A DNA stretch of 64,000 bases, from NCBI GenBank assembly GCA_036171275.1, contig JAVHQT010000093.1, positions 1 through 64,000 of the forward strand, given 5' to 3'. The translations under genes and the position numbers were made by a program. The DNA is from PALSA-1006 sp036171275 (lineage in GTDB: Bacteria > Pseudomonadota > Gammaproteobacteria > Burkholderiales > Gallionellaceae). Shown piece after piece: positions 1 to 8,185 of the stretch. The first letter of the stretch is position 1, and every line of letters starts with the position of its first letter. Below the pieces are notes generated by a model, which was not told where the DNA came from, did no database searches, and worked only from the letters and a program-made list of their open reading frames with translations.

Positions 1-102
1 CCTTCCCCCTGACGGGGAAGGGACGCCAACCTTGAAGGTGGCGCGTGATGGGGTTGGCTGCGGTTTTCCCGCCCCAAAGCGCGGGAATGCGCGTTACGCA
101 AC
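1..102. other. Region downstream of flagellin with two hairpins
   Basis: Bases 1-8 and 14-21 form a perfect 8-bp inverted repeat with a 5-nt loop. Bases 66-72 and 81-87 form a second 7-bp GC-rich one. The second lies just past the flagellin stop on the minus strand, where a terminator is expected, but no T-run follows it in that direction, so termination is only a guess. Confidence 0.35.
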
Positions 103-915
103 TTATCTGAGCAAGGTTAAAACTGAGTTGGGCGATTGATTTGCTTGCGCCAACATTGCCGTGCCGGCTTGTTGCAGGATTTGACCGCGCGTGAGGGCTG
201 CGGTTTCTGCGGCGTAATCTGCGTCCATAATTCGGCTGCGTGAGGCGGATTGGTTTTCCGAAGCAATTTGCAGGTTTTGAATCACCGATTCAAAACGTGA
301 TTGCACAGAACCATAGGTCGCGCGCATTCCCGCCACGGTGGCAATATCGGCATCCAGTTTGGCAATTTCCGCTTGCGCCGTCGTTGAGTTTGTTCCCAAA
401 CTGACCGATGAAGGTGCTAAAGCGGCTGCGGTGGTAATGGTAATATCGTCCACGCCTGCCGTGCTGTTTGCGCCCACTTGGAAGGTTTGGCTGACCGGTG
501 CGGATAGCAAGGGAATTCCGTTAAAGCTGGTGGCGGCAATCACGCGCACATTTTCTGCATTCAGCTGGGTATATTCCAACTCGATTTTATCGACGTCACC
601 GCTGGAGGTGGCATTGGCAGCTTGCACTGCCAGTTCACGCATCCGCGCTAAGTTTGCGCCAATGTCGCCAAGCGCACCTTCCGCTGTTTGTGCGAGAGAA
701 ATACCGTCATTCGCATTCCGAATCGCTTGATTCATGCCGCGAATTTGGCTTTCCATCCTCGAAGCAATCGCCATCCCCGCCGCATCATCTTTCGCGCTGT
801 TGACTCGCATACCGGAAGATAAGCGTTGCAAGGAGGTTTGCAACGCACCTTGCGAACTGTTTAAGTTGCGCTGCGCATTCAGCGACGAAATGTTGGTATT
901 GATAAATGAAGGCAT
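103..915 (-). CDS. fliC: Flagellin (compact)
   Basis: This is the subunit that polymerises outside the cell into the flagellar filament. The 270-residue protein has both conserved ends. The N-terminal D0/D1 part starts MPSFINTNISSLNAQRNL and carries LQRLSSGMRVNSAKDDAAG. The C-terminal D1/D0 part has QSASRSRIMDADYAAETA and ends in VLTLLR. The stretch between them is short (about residues 140-190), so the surface D2/D3 domains are nearly absent and the filament should be thin and smooth. A good Shine-Dalgarno (AAAGGAGA on the minus strand) precedes the ATG. I looked for a sigma-28 promoter upstream and found no convincing one. The motor genes motAB are 60 kb away at the other end of the window. 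Confidence 0.95.
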   Translation of the reverse strand: MPSFINTNISSLNAQRNLNSSQGALQTSLQRLSSGMRVNSAKDDAAGMAIASRMESQIRGMNQAIRNANDGISLAQTAEGALGDIGANLARMRELAVQAANATSSGDVDKIELEYTQLNAENVRVIAATSFNGIPLLSAPVSQTFQVGANSTAGVDDITITTAAALAPSSVSLGTNSTTAQAEIAKLDADIATVAGMRATYGSVQSRFESVIQNLQIASENQSASRSRIMDADYAAETAALTRGQILQQAGTAMLAQANQSPNSVLTLLR

Positions 916-1180
916 TTTTTTCTCCTTTGAGGATAACTTTACAACTTAAAAATGGGTGACGACGATTCAGTGTTTACGGTCAAATTTCTGAGTTGAATGA
1001 TGAGCAATTGAATCGGTTCGCCAGCTTCAGAATATTGAACAATGGTTGCACTGTAAAAGATTTTCCTAAAATCAATGGCTTAATTAAAGGGGTTTTTCTA
1101 GGGCTATTCTGCGTTATTCGCCTTTAGTTTAAAAGCCGGTTTATTTTAACTAAGTTTAAAAAGTCTTAATAATCAGATAG

Positions 1181-1678
1181 TTATGCACTGATATTGATAT
1201 TTCCGCCAATCATGCTGCCAGTGTTGGCGGGCGTCATTGCCACCGCCGGCACGGGTGTGGCGGGCGGATTGGGCGCAGGCGCATTCGTTGTTTGCGCTGG
1301 TGCGGCGACAGCGGGCGGATTGATCGCAAGCGCTGGTTTATTCACTGCCGGCGCTTCTTTGGGCACTGCCGCCATTAAATTCGACATGCCTTTAATAAAA
1401 TCTTGACGCGTCACCACGCCGGTTCCTTGCGGATCAAGTTTTTTAAACGCCGCTTCCACGCCCATGGCTTTAATGGCAGCGGGCGGCGCGGTGTTAGCAA
1501 AGGCTTGTTGAAATTGCGAACGCGTAATTGAGCCCGTGCCGGCGGTATCAATCTGCCGATATAAGCTGGCAATTGAATCCGGTGCAGCAGCGCGTTTGGG
1601 TTCGCTGGCTCTGGCGGTTGATTTAGCGCTGGGTATGGCCGCATCGCGCATACTTGAAATTGCACTCATTGTGGACAT
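1181..1678 (-). CDS. EF-hand-like protein with Pro/Ala-rich tail
   Basis: This is an unassigned 165-residue protein. Two EF-hand-like segments are visible: DTAGTGSITRSQF near residue 44 and DPQGTGVVTRQDF near residue 82. Each keeps the first Asp, the central Gly and a hydrophobic residue at loop position 8. The usual acidic residue at position 3 is missing in both (Ala, Gln), and position 12 is Gln or Asp instead of Glu, so calcium binding is uncertain. From about residue 105 the chain is mostly Pro, Ala, Asn and Val and looks disordered. I see no signal peptide. The start is supported by GGAG about 7 nt upstream. It lies on the same strand as the flagellin gene, about 265 bp upstream of it, but nothing shows a shared transcript. 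Confidence 0.7.
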   Translation of the reverse strand: MSTMSAISSMRDAAIPSAKSTARASEPKRAAAPDSIASLYRQIDTAGTGSITRSQFQQAFANTAPPAAIKAMGVEAAFKKLDPQGTGVVTRQDFIKGMSNLMAAVPKEAPAVNKPALAINPPAVAAPAQTTNAPAPNPPATPVPAVAMTPANTGSMIGGNINISA

Positions 1679-1865
1679 GAGATTCTCCGAAAATAATTTT
1701 TAGATTCAAACTAACGGCGGTATCGCCTTGATTTAACTTTACTGAATTTTTGTAAAAATTAAAGGCGGAATAGCGGGAGGAAAATAGGTCTATTTTGGCG
1801 GTTTACCGAATTGCTCAGCGCGTTTTTTGATGAGCAAAGGGCGAATAATAACTTCCTTAAACACT

Positions 1866-2975
1866 TTATTTTGCCGCAATCGTTGCGCGTAGCCGGTGAA
1901 ATTCTTGGACAAATTCGGTGAATTGCCCGCGCTCAATCGCTAGGCGCATATCCGACATAAGCTCTTGATAATAATGAAGATTATGGATTGAGTTTAATCT
2001 TGCACCTAAAATTTCATTGAGTTTATGCAGGTGGTGCAAATAGGCGCGACTAAAATGCTGGCAGGTGTAACAGGTGCATTGCGCATCCAACGCTTGGGTG
2101 TCTAGCCGATATTGTGCATTCTTAATCCGCACGTCGCCGAAACGGGTGAACAAATGTCCGTTGCGGGCATTGCGGGTCGGCATGACGCAGTCAAACATAT
2201 CAATGCCGTTGCCGACGGCTTCCACTAAATCTTCCGGCGTGCCCACGCCCATTAAATATCGCGGTTTATCGGCAGGCAGTTGCGGCGCGGTGTGTTGCAA
2301 AATACGCAACATGTCTTCTTTCGGTTCGCCAACGGATAAGCCGCCGATGGCGTAACCATCGAAGCCAATTTGCGTCAACCCCGCCAGCGATTCGTCACGC
2401 AGATGTTCGTGCATTCCGCCCTGCACGATGCCGAATAGGGCGTTTGGGTTGTCGGCGTGGGCGGCTTTGCTGCGTTCTGCCCAACTTAAACTCAGGCGCA
2501 TGGACGTGCCTGCAGTGGGTTCATCAGCCGGATACGGCGTGCATTCGTCGAAAATCATCACGATGTCGGCATTCAACACGCGCTGAATGCGCATCGATTC
2601 TTCCGGTGACAGGAAGCATTTATCGCCATTCACTGGGGAGCGAAACTCGACGCCACCACCGGTAATTTTGCGTAATGCGCCCAGACTAAATACCTGAAAA
2701 CCGCCGGAATCGGTGAGAATGGGTCGATCCCATCCCATAAAACCATGCAGTCCACCGTGCGCGGCAATCACTTCCAAGCCGGGACGTAGCCACAAATGAA
2801 AAGTGTTGCCGAGCACAATTTGCGCGCCCATGTCTTTCAGTTCTTGCGGCGACATGGCTTTGACCGTGCCATACGTGCCTACCGGCATAAACGCTGGGGT
2901 TTCCAGTTGGCCGTGCGCCAAATCTAACGTGCCGCGCCGCGCACCACCTGACGTGCTGTGTAAGGTAAATTTCAT
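1866..2975 (-). CDS. tgt: Queuine/preQ1 tRNA-guanine transglycosylase
   Basis: Tgt swaps guanine-34 of tRNAs with GUN anticodons (Asp, Asn, His, Tyr) for preQ1, the first tRNA-bound step of queuosine synthesis. The 369 residues match the bacterial family length. Visible motifs are LTDSGGFQVFSL with the catalytic-site Asp, GGLSVGEPKEDM, and DMFDCVMPTRNARNGHLFT, which holds the nucleophile region. The zinc site near the C-terminus reads CTCYTCQHF followed by a His. The start codon overlaps the queA stop as ATGA, so the two are translationally coupled. The usual partners yajC-secD-secF do not follow; an EF-hand-like protein does. Confidence 0.97.
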   Translation of the reverse strand: MKFTLHSTSGGARRGTLDLAHGQLETPAFMPVGTYGTVKAMSPQELKDMGAQIVLGNTFHLWLRPGLEVIAAHGGLHGFMGWDRPILTDSGGFQVFSLGALRKITGGGVEFRSPVNGDKCFLSPEESMRIQRVLNADIVMIFDECTPYPADEPTAGTSMRLSLSWAERSKAAHADNPNALFGIVQGGMHEHLRDESLAGLTQIGFDGYAIGGLSVGEPKEDMLRILQHTAPQLPADKPRYLMGVGTPEDLVEAVGNGIDMFDCVMPTRNARNGHLFTRFGDVRIKNAQYRLDTQALDAQCTCYTCQHFSRAYLHHLHKLNEILGARLNSIHNLHYYQELMSDMRLAIERGQFTEFVQEFHRLRATIAAK

Positions 2976-3997
2976 GGTTTTCTTTCTATCAACATGGCAT
3001 CGCCGTAACTAAAAAAACGATATTCTTTTTGCACTGCGTGGCGGTAAGCGGCGCGCATTCTGTCCATACCACCAAAGGCGCTCACCAACATTAGCAAGGT
3101 GGAACGCGCCAAGTGAAAGTTGGTTAGCAACACGTCCACCACTTTAAATTGATAGCCTGGGGTAATGAAAATCTGCGTTTCGCCGCGGCCTGCGCGCACC
3201 ATTCCGTCGGCAGCAGCACTTTCCAAAGCGCGCAAACTGGTGGTGCCCACGGCAATCACGCGCGCACCGTTGGCTCGCGCGTGACGTATTGCGTCCACCG
3301 TGGCCGGCGGAATGCTGTAGCGTTCACTGTGCATTGTATGCTGTTGAATATATTCAGTTTTTACAGGTTGAAATGTCCCAGCACCAACGTGAAGCGTAAC
3401 ATACGCCAAGCTCACACCCTGTTCGCGCAAGGCTTGCAACATCGCTTCATCAAAATGCAGCCCAGCCGTCGGTGCGGCCACCGCACCCATTTCGCGCGCA
3501 AAAACAGTTTGATAACGCGCCTCATCTTCCGCCTCTGCGCTATGCACAATATACGGTGGCAATGGCAGTTGTCCGTACTGTTGCAAGAGTGCCATCACGG
3601 GTGTTGCGGATTCAAAACGCAGGTGAAAAAATGAATCTTCCCGCCCCAAAACCGTGACTTCCAGCCCTGCCAGCGTGAGGCGGCTACCCGCCTTCGGTGA
3701 TTTACTGGCGCGCAATTGCGCCAACACTTCATGCTCACTCAACACACGTTCAATCAGCACTTCAACCTTGCCACCACTGACTTTTTCGCCAAATAAACGC
3801 GCTTTCATCACGCGGGTATCATTCAAAATCAACACGTCGTGCGGATGTAGCAACTGCTTAAAATCAGCGAAATTTCGATCCGCCAATTCAGCACCGACGT
3901 GCAGTAAACGGCTACCACCTCGCAGCAAAGGCGGGTGTTGCGCGATCAAGTGTTCTGGCAAATCAAATTCAAAGTCTGCGGTGGGAATTAAGTTCAA
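2972..3997 (-). CDS. queA: S-adenosylmethionine:tRNA ribosyltransferase-isomerase
   Basis: QueA transfers and isomerises the ribosyl part of SAM onto preQ1-modified tRNA, giving epoxyqueuosine in the step after Tgt. The sequence shows the family start ADFEFDLPEHLIAQHP, then LILNDTRVMKARLFG, GAVAAPTAGLHFDEAML and TLHVGAGTFQPV. The frame is open from a TTG at 4003, but that codon touches the GGAAG ribosome site. A second TTG at 3997 has 6-nt spacing from it and gives the usual N-terminal length (341 residues), so I use 3997. The gene ends in an ATGA overlap with tgt and is transcribed divergently from the tRNA-Leu gene 70 bp away. Confidence 0.95.
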   Translation of the reverse strand: MNLIPTADFEFDLPEHLIAQHPPLLRGGSRLLHVGAELADRNFADFKQLLHPHDVLILNDTRVMKARLFGEKVSGGKVEVLIERVLSEHEVLAQLRASKSPKAGSRLTLAGLEVTVLGREDSFFHLRFESATPVMALLQQYGQLPLPPYIVHSAEAEDEARYQTVFAREMGAVAAPTAGLHFDEAMLQALREQGVSLAYVTLHVGAGTFQPVKTEYIQQHTMHSERYSIPPATVDAIRHARANGARVIAVGTTSLRALESAAADGMVRAGRGETQIFITPGYQFKVVDVLLTNFHLARSTLLMLVSAFGGMDRMRAAYRHAVQKEYRFFSYGDAMLIERKP

Positions 3998-4030
3998 AAT
4001 CAACTTCCGATAAAAAAGCGCGCATTGTAG

Positions 4031-4059
4031 TTGATGAATCGGGCGGTTTCATGGATAAT
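4031..4059 (+). promoter_or_regulatory. Promoter of tRNA-Leu (sigma-70 type)
   Basis: A -35 box TTGATG (4031-4036) and a -10 box GATAAT (4054-4059) are separated by exactly 17 bp. The tRNA 5' end lies 16 nt past the -10 box, which is right for a short tRNA leader. Confidence 0.8.
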
Positions 4060-4074
4060 TCGCACCATCCCAAT

Positions 4075-4161
4075 GCCGGGATGGCGGAATCGGTAGACGC
4101 GCTGGACTCAAAATCCAGTGTTCGGAAGGATGTGGGGGTTCGAGTCCCCCTCCCGGCACCA
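4075..4161 (+). tRNA. tRNA-Leu (anticodon CAA)
   Basis: This is an 87-nt class II tRNA with encoded CCA. The acceptor stem is GCCGGGA (4075-4081) paired with TCCCGGC (4151-4157), followed by discriminator A and CCA. The anticodon stem CTGGA/TCCAG encloses loop CTCAAAA, giving anticodon CAA, which reads UUG. The long variable arm expected for tRNA-Leu and the T arm GGGGGTTCGAGTCCCCC are present. Confidence 0.97.
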
Positions 4162-4177
4162 AAAAATTTGTATCATT

Positions 4178-4219
4178 AGCCCGATAAACCGAATCAGCAT
4201 CCGGTTTACGGGCTTTTTA
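4178..4219 (+). terminator. Rho-independent terminator after tRNA-Leu
   Basis: AGCCCG-A-TAAACCG pairs with CGGTTTA-CGGGCT, leaving one unpaired A, and is followed directly by TTTTTATTT. It lies 17 nt past the tRNA CCA end. Confidence 0.85.
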
Positions 4220-4280
4220 TTTATCCATGTCAGCGTGTCCGCTTCGAGCCGATGATGCTAAGGAAGTGCTGGATAAATCA

Positions 4281-4340
4281 ACGTTCACCCTGAGCTTGTC
4301 GAACGGCTTACCACAAACGGAATCAATCAGCGCTTCCCTT
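4281..4340. repeat. Intergenic repeat, copy 1
   Basis: Two modules are joined. The first contains CCTGAGCTTGTCGAA; the second contains CGGAATCAATCAGCG followed by CTTCC. The same two modules occur in the same order at 16935-16998 and, more diverged, at 5955-6018. The first module is also related to the arms of the palindrome inside ileS. The copy fills most of the gap between the tRNA terminator and the next gene. Confidence 0.6.
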
Positions 4341-4463
4341 ATTGCAGGGCGGATTTCAAAACACAGCGATAAATAATTGGGTTATCAGTCAAAAAAATCG
4401 ATCACCCAAAAAGCATGACCGCGCTAGACTGGCAATTTCGCCCAAGAATTAAGGAGAAACTTG

Positions 4464-5723
4464 ATGATTAAATTTTCTCAACGCTGGCTAACGCTGGTTG
4501 TGGGACTCAGTTTAGCGTTGCCATTTCCTGCTTTGGCGGCAAAACCAGTCAGTGCCGCAGCGGAACGACTGGTGGTCTTACCTTTGCGCGTCGATGATCA
4601 AGATCGTTATCTTTTAAATTCTTTAGAAACTGCCTTGGTACAAGGTTTGCAGACGCATTACGACGTTTTTTTCGGCTCCGAAGTGTCGCAAAAAGCGCGG
4701 GAAGTTTTTGATCAGGAATCCAGAACCGCCGCAGCGGACTGCGACGAAACGCGCTGTATGGAAAATATTGCCTTGGCTTTTCAATCGGAAATGATTGCCA
4801 ATGCCAGTGTGACGCGAGTGGAAAATGGCTATTTATTAGCGCTGACGATTCGCAATGTTTTTGATCACAAAACGATTTTTTCGAATTCGCTGCCCTGCGA
4901 AAACTGCAATACCTTTGAATTAGTCAGCAAGCTGAAAGAGCTGAGTTCTACGCGAACCGCAGGGAATGCAAACAAAGGCACGAACGGCGCAATTTTCATC
5001 GCCAATCCGCCGGGAATGCCGCCGGAATCGGTCGTTTTGCCGGGCTCGGTCGATGTCGCAAACCCAGAACTGGCGCTATGGAATGAAATTAAAAACAGTA
5101 CGCTGATTGACGATTTTAATATCTACTTAGGACAGTATCCTAAAGGCAAATTTAACTCGCAAGCCAAACATCGGATTAAGCAACTTAACCAGTTGGCCGA
5201 GCAACAATCGTTGCGTGAAGAACAAGCGCAGTGGCAAGCGGCCGAAAAATCAGGCGCAGCCTTGGCTTATCAACGCTATTTAAGCGCCTATCCACAAGGA
5301 AAATTTGCCGGATTAGCGCACATTCGGCTGCGAAAATTAGCCCCGTTGACCTCACCCGAAGACGACGCGGAAACAGCACAGTGGCAAGCCGCCAATGCCA
5401 GCGGCAGCATTGCTGCTCTGCAAGCCTATTTAGATCGCTACCCCACCGGAAAATATGGAGTGACGGCGAAAGAAAAAATTAAAAAAAAGCAGCAGGCAAT
5501 TCCGCCCGTGACGCTATCAACACCCCCCAGCACCGTCCCTTCGCCACCAGCTGGTTCAGTTGCAGCCCGACTTCAGGCAGCTGAAGAAGCTGGCATGGCA
5601 CAAGAGTCGGAATCGAGACGAGTGCTGGTGTTACCGCCTATTTTGAAGAAATTCGAGCCCGCCAATAAAGCGCTGGAATGGGTACTGCCCTTTCCAGTGC
5701 GGCGCGATCCAGACCACCGTTAA
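4464..5723 (+). CDS. Exported protein with three YPxGKF repeats, function unknown
   Basis: I do not recognise a named family for this protein of about 419 residues. A signal peptide is clear: a basic start, the hydrophobic run LTLVVGLSLALPFPALA, and a likely cut after ALA. Residues 30-165 form a globular part opening RLVVLPLRVDDQDRYL, with a CDETRC pair and a CENC motif. Three tandem helical repeats of about 45 residues follow (roughly 205-345), each with a Trp near the start and Y..YP.GK[FY] near the end: YLGQYPKGKF, YLSAYPQGKF and YLDRYPTGKY. Such repeats often link to a C-terminal catalytic domain, for example formylglycine-generating-enzyme-like, but here only a Pro-rich linker and a short tail follow. 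The start is the ATG at 4464, 7 nt after AAGGAG. Confidence 0.75.
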   Translation: MIKFSQRWLTLVVGLSLALPFPALAAKPVSAAAERLVVLPLRVDDQDRYLLNSLETALVQGLQTHYDVFFGSEVSQKAREVFDQESRTAAADCDETRCMENIALAFQSEMIANASVTRVENGYLLALTIRNVFDHKTIFSNSLPCENCNTFELVSKLKELSSTRTAGNANKGTNGAIFIANPPGMPPESVVLPGSVDVANPELALWNEIKNSTLIDDFNIYLGQYPKGKFNSQAKHRIKQLNQLAEQQSLREEQAQWQAAEKSGAALAYQRYLSAYPQGKFAGLAHIRLRKLAPLTSPEDDAETAQWQAANASGSIAALQAYLDRYPTGKYGVTAKEKIKKKQQAIPPVTLSTPPSTVPSPPAGSVAARLQAAEEAGMAQESESRRVLVLPPILKKFEPANKALEWVLPFPVRRDPDHR

Positions 5724-6041
5724 CGATCGCGCCTGAAGGGCGCGGCTAAAAGCTCAATTTTCAAAGCTACACAAGGCGCGAGCACGCAATTAGGACGCAG
5801 CCTATATCCGATAGGTAAGGCGTTTTTTTTGTGAATAACGCAGCATAAGGGCGCGCGTGTTCCGGCCTGAAGAGCGGGTTTTAATTCGAAGCAGAATATA
5901 GATAACTTATTGATTTATTTAAATAATTTTTTAAGCTGCCGAATTAAGAATCACTCAACCGTTCACCTGCGCCAATCAAAGGGCGCTGCCGGACGGAATC
6001 AATCAGTGTTTCGCTCAGATTTTCTAGATTAAAGGCTAAGT
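5724..6041. other. Gene-free stretch with hairpin and repeat copies
   Basis: The 318 bp hold no ORF I trust. A GC-rich hairpin (CGCGCC at 5728-5733 with GGCGCG at 5739-5744) directly follows the stop of the upstream gene but lacks a T-run. Positions 5748-5784 match 10703-10739 at 28 of 37 positions by hand alignment without gaps. Positions 5955-6018 are a diverged copy of the intergenic repeat seen at 4281 and 16935; it ends about 24 bp before tadA. Confidence 0.5.
5955..6018. repeat. Intergenic repeat, copy 3 (diverged)
   Basis: It opens with TCAACCGTTCACC, as the 16935 copy opens CAACCGTTCGCCC. It closes with CGGAATCAATCAGTG and TTTCG, matching the second module of the 4281 copy. The middle is unlike the other copies. 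Confidence 0.45.
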
Positions 6042-6518
6042 ATGACCAATGACGAATACTGGATGAGGCAAGCCCTGGCTTTGGCTGCTGAAGCCGCGCG
6101 CAACGGTGAAGTTCCGGTGGGGGCGGTGGTGGTTAAAGCGGGGCAAATTGTCGGGCGCGGTTGCAATGCGCCGATTTCACGCCGTGACCCAGCGGCACAC
6201 GCGGAAATCTTGGCATTGCGTGATGCCGCACACGCTATTGGTAACTATCGGTTACTAGACTGTGCGCTTTTTGTCACCCTTGAGCCCTGTTTAATGTGCG
6301 TTGGCGCCATGTTTCATGCGCGAATTAGCCGCGTGGTTTTTGGGGCGGCGGAGTGTAAAACTGGCGTTGCGGGTAGCGTGCTGAATTTGTTTGCTGAAGC
6401 GCGTTTAAATCATCATGCCAGCGTTGAAGGTGGTTTATTAGCGGACGAATGTGGAAAAGTACTGACCGATTTCTTCGCGGCGCGGCGCGCACAACAGTCT
6501 CAACCAAAAACAGCATGA
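6042..6518 (+). CDS. tadA: tRNA-specific adenosine deaminase
   Basis: TadA deaminates A34 to inosine in tRNA-Arg(ACG), an essential decoding step. The 158-residue protein has the zinc-dependent cytidine-deaminase fold with both signatures: HAEILALRDAA (zinc His and catalytic Glu) and LEPCLMCVGAMFHARI (PCxxC zinc ligands). It also has the family start EYWMRQALALAAEAA. The ATG follows AAAGG at normal spacing. Its stop overlaps the start of the next gene as ATGA. Confidence 0.96.
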   Translation: MTNDEYWMRQALALAAEAARNGEVPVGAVVVKAGQIVGRGCNAPISRRDPAAHAEILALRDAAHAIGNYRLLDCALFVTLEPCLMCVGAMFHARISRVVFGAAECKTGVAGSVLNLFAEARLNHHASVEGGLLADECGKVLTDFFAARRAQQSQPKTA

Positions 6519-6994
6519 AAATTCTAATTAAAATTGCCTCACAAACCCTTTTTTTACTGACGGCTAACGGCACAGTTCGACAAGAATTTAAAATTTCCAC
6601 CGCGCAAAATGGCGTAGGCGAAGAAACTGGAAGTTATTGCACGCCGCGCGGTTTGCACCGCATTCAAGCTAAGATTGGTTCTGGTCAAGCAGAAAATACG
6701 GTGTTTATCAAACGCCGCCCAAGCGGGGAAATTTACACGGCTGCACTGGGTTTGGCACAGCCGAAACGCGATTGGATTTTGACTCGAATTTTGTGGTTAA
6801 AGGGCTTGGAATCTGGTTACAACCGAGGTGGTTCTTGCGATACGCAGCGCCGTTATATTTATATTCATGGCACGCCGGACAGCACGGAAATGGGCAAACC
6901 CGGTTCGCATGGTTGCGTGCGAATGCGCAATGCCGATCTGTTGATATTATTTGAACAAGTTGCGGTCGGCACCGAGTTGTTGATTTTAGCTTAA
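6515..6994 (+). CDS. L,D-transpeptidase (YkuD fold), no obvious signal peptide
   Basis: This 159-residue protein carries the YkuD catalytic signature: IHGTPD, then KPGSHGCVRM, where His and Cys are the active pair. Family members cross-link peptidoglycan stem peptides or attach proteins to them. The start I chose overlaps the tadA stop (ATGA). The longer frame beginning at 6449 runs inside tadA and is unlikely. The chain goes straight into the domain (MKILIKIASQTLFLLTANG) with no clear signal peptide or anchor, which is odd for an enzyme whose substrate is periplasmic. The short hydrophobic N-terminus could be a poor signal, or export could be atypical. Confidence 0.88.
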   Translation: MKILIKIASQTLFLLTANGTVRQEFKISTAQNGVGEETGSYCTPRGLHRIQAKIGSGQAENTVFIKRRPSGEIYTAALGLAQPKRDWILTRILWLKGLESGYNRGGSCDTQRRYIYIHGTPDSTEMGKPGSHGCVRMRNADLLILFEQVAVGTELLILA

Positions 6995-7006
6995 CCATAA
7001 CTACCT

Positions 7007-7038
7007 GATTTTATTAAGTAATTTTATTTAATAAAATC
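7007..7038. terminator. AT-rich inverted repeat between convergent genes
   Basis: GATTTTATTAA (7007-7017) and TTAATAAAATC (7028-7038) are perfect 11-bp inverted repeats around a 10-nt loop. They lie between the convergent L,D-transpeptidase and acpS genes and just reach into the acpS stop. The position suits a bidirectional terminator, but the stem is nearly all A:T and would be weak. Confidence 0.45.
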
Positions 7039-7423
7039 ATGCACTTTCAGTTTCTAAAACCACAAAGGCCAGCGCCACATCGCGTTCGTCACTCACACTT
7101 AAATGCTGACGGGTCATACCGCGTTGCTGCAAAAATAGGCTTAATTCTGCCCCGAATCTAAAAATGGGTTTCCCCATTTCGTCATGGCTGATGGTGATTT
7201 GTTGCAGGCTAACGGGGTGACGTAGCCCTTGTCCGGTCGCTTTTGCGAAGGCTTCTTTGGCAGCAAAGCGTTTGCTCAAAAAACGTGCCGAATGATTATT
7301 ATCAATATAATCAAGCAGTTCCGCTTTGCTTAAAATACGTTGTGCGAACGCTTGCCCATGCCGTTGCAGCGCCGCTTCGATACGGGCAATCGCAACAATA
7401 TCGGTACCGATGCCCAGAATCAT
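7037..7423 (-). CDS. acpS: Holo-[acyl-carrier-protein] synthase
   Basis: AcpS transfers 4'-phosphopantetheine from CoA to apo-ACP, activating fatty acid synthesis. The 128-residue protein shows GIGTDIVAIARIEAAL, with the magnesium-binding Asp, and RFLSKRFAAKEAFAKATG, with the second metal ligand Glu. It ends in the short AcpS beta region SVSDERDVALAFVVLE. Its ATG overlaps the pdxJ stop, the usual pdxJ-acpS order. Confidence 0.96.
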   Translation of the reverse strand: MILGIGTDIVAIARIEAALQRHGQAFAQRILSKAELLDYIDNNHSARFLSKRFAAKEAFAKATGQGLRHPVSLQQITISHDEMGKPIFRFGAELSLFLQQRGMTRQHLSVSDERDVALAFVVLETESA

Positions 7424-8136
7424 CGTTGCAACAAGGCTTTCATTTTTTTCACCGCCTGATCCAAGCCAATAAACACCGCCTCAGCAATAATCGCATGACC
7501 AATGTTTAATTCTTCCAGATGCGGAATGGCGACAATCGGTTGCACGTTGTGATAATGCAGTCCGTGGCCAGCGTTGACTTGTAGCCCCAAACGATGCGCA
7601 TAGTCCGCCGCCGCCACAATCCGCGCCAAACCCGCCGCCCGATCGGACACACTGTCAGCATCAGCATACTGTCCGGTATGAATCTCCACCACCGGTGCGC
7701 CTGCCTGCTGCGCGGCATCCAGTTGGCGCGGATCGGCATCAATAAAAAGTGAAACCCGAATGCCCGCATCAGTACAACGCTGCGTGGCACGTTGCACCGC
7801 GGCAAAATATTTGATGACATCTAATCCGCCTTCGGTGGTCAGCTCCTCGCGCTGTTCCGGCACGAGGCAAATATCCTGCGGCTTAGTTTTTAACGCCAGC
7901 GTAATCATTTCTTCCGTCACGGCACATTCCAAATTCATCCGCGTTTGCAACATCCCGCGCAACACCGCCACATCGGCATCTTGGATATGGCGACGGTCTT
8001 CGCGCAAGTGCAGCGTAATCGCATCTGCGCCCGCCTCTTCACCCAGCAGTGCTGCCCGCACCAAGTTCGGATAGCGTGAACCACGCGCTTGGCGCAGTGT
8101 GGCAATATGATCGATATTCAGTCCAAGTTTTAGCAT
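7420..8136 (-). CDS. pdxJ: Pyridoxine 5'-phosphate synthase
   Basis: PdxJ condenses 1-deoxyxylulose 5-phosphate with 3-amino-2-oxopropyl phosphate to make pyridoxine 5'-phosphate, the last step of the DXP-dependent vitamin B6 route. The TIM-barrel sequence begins LGLNIDHIATLRQARG. It carries HLREDRRHIQDADV, VPEQREELTTEGGLDV, HTGQYADA and NAGHGLHYHNV. The frame is open to a TTG at 8157, but the ATG at 8136 has AAGGA upstream and gives the standard N-terminus (238 residues), so I use it. It is coupled to acpS by an ATGA overlap. Confidence 0.96.
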   Translation of the reverse strand: MLKLGLNIDHIATLRQARGSRYPNLVRAALLGEEAGADAITLHLREDRRHIQDADVAVLRGMLQTRMNLECAVTEEMITLALKTKPQDICLVPEQREELTTEGGLDVIKYFAAVQRATQRCTDAGIRVSLFIDADPRQLDAAQQAGAPVVEIHTGQYADADSVSDRAAGLARIVAAADYAHRLGLQVNAGHGLHYHNVQPIVAIPHLEELNIGHAIIAEAVFIGLDQAVKKMKALLQR

Positions 8137-8185
8137 GTGTTTCAAATCCTTAATCAAAGTCAGTCAGTTGTTTGGTAGGCGTATT

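Noticed and set aside
916..1180. Sigma-28 or sigma-54 promoter for flagellin
   Set aside because: AAAGGCGAATAA-like pieces occur on the minus strand, but the -35 part and spacing do not fit either consensus.
4162..4463. CRISPR-like direct repeats in the intergenic repeats
   Set aside because: Copies are scattered singly across the window, not in a regular array.
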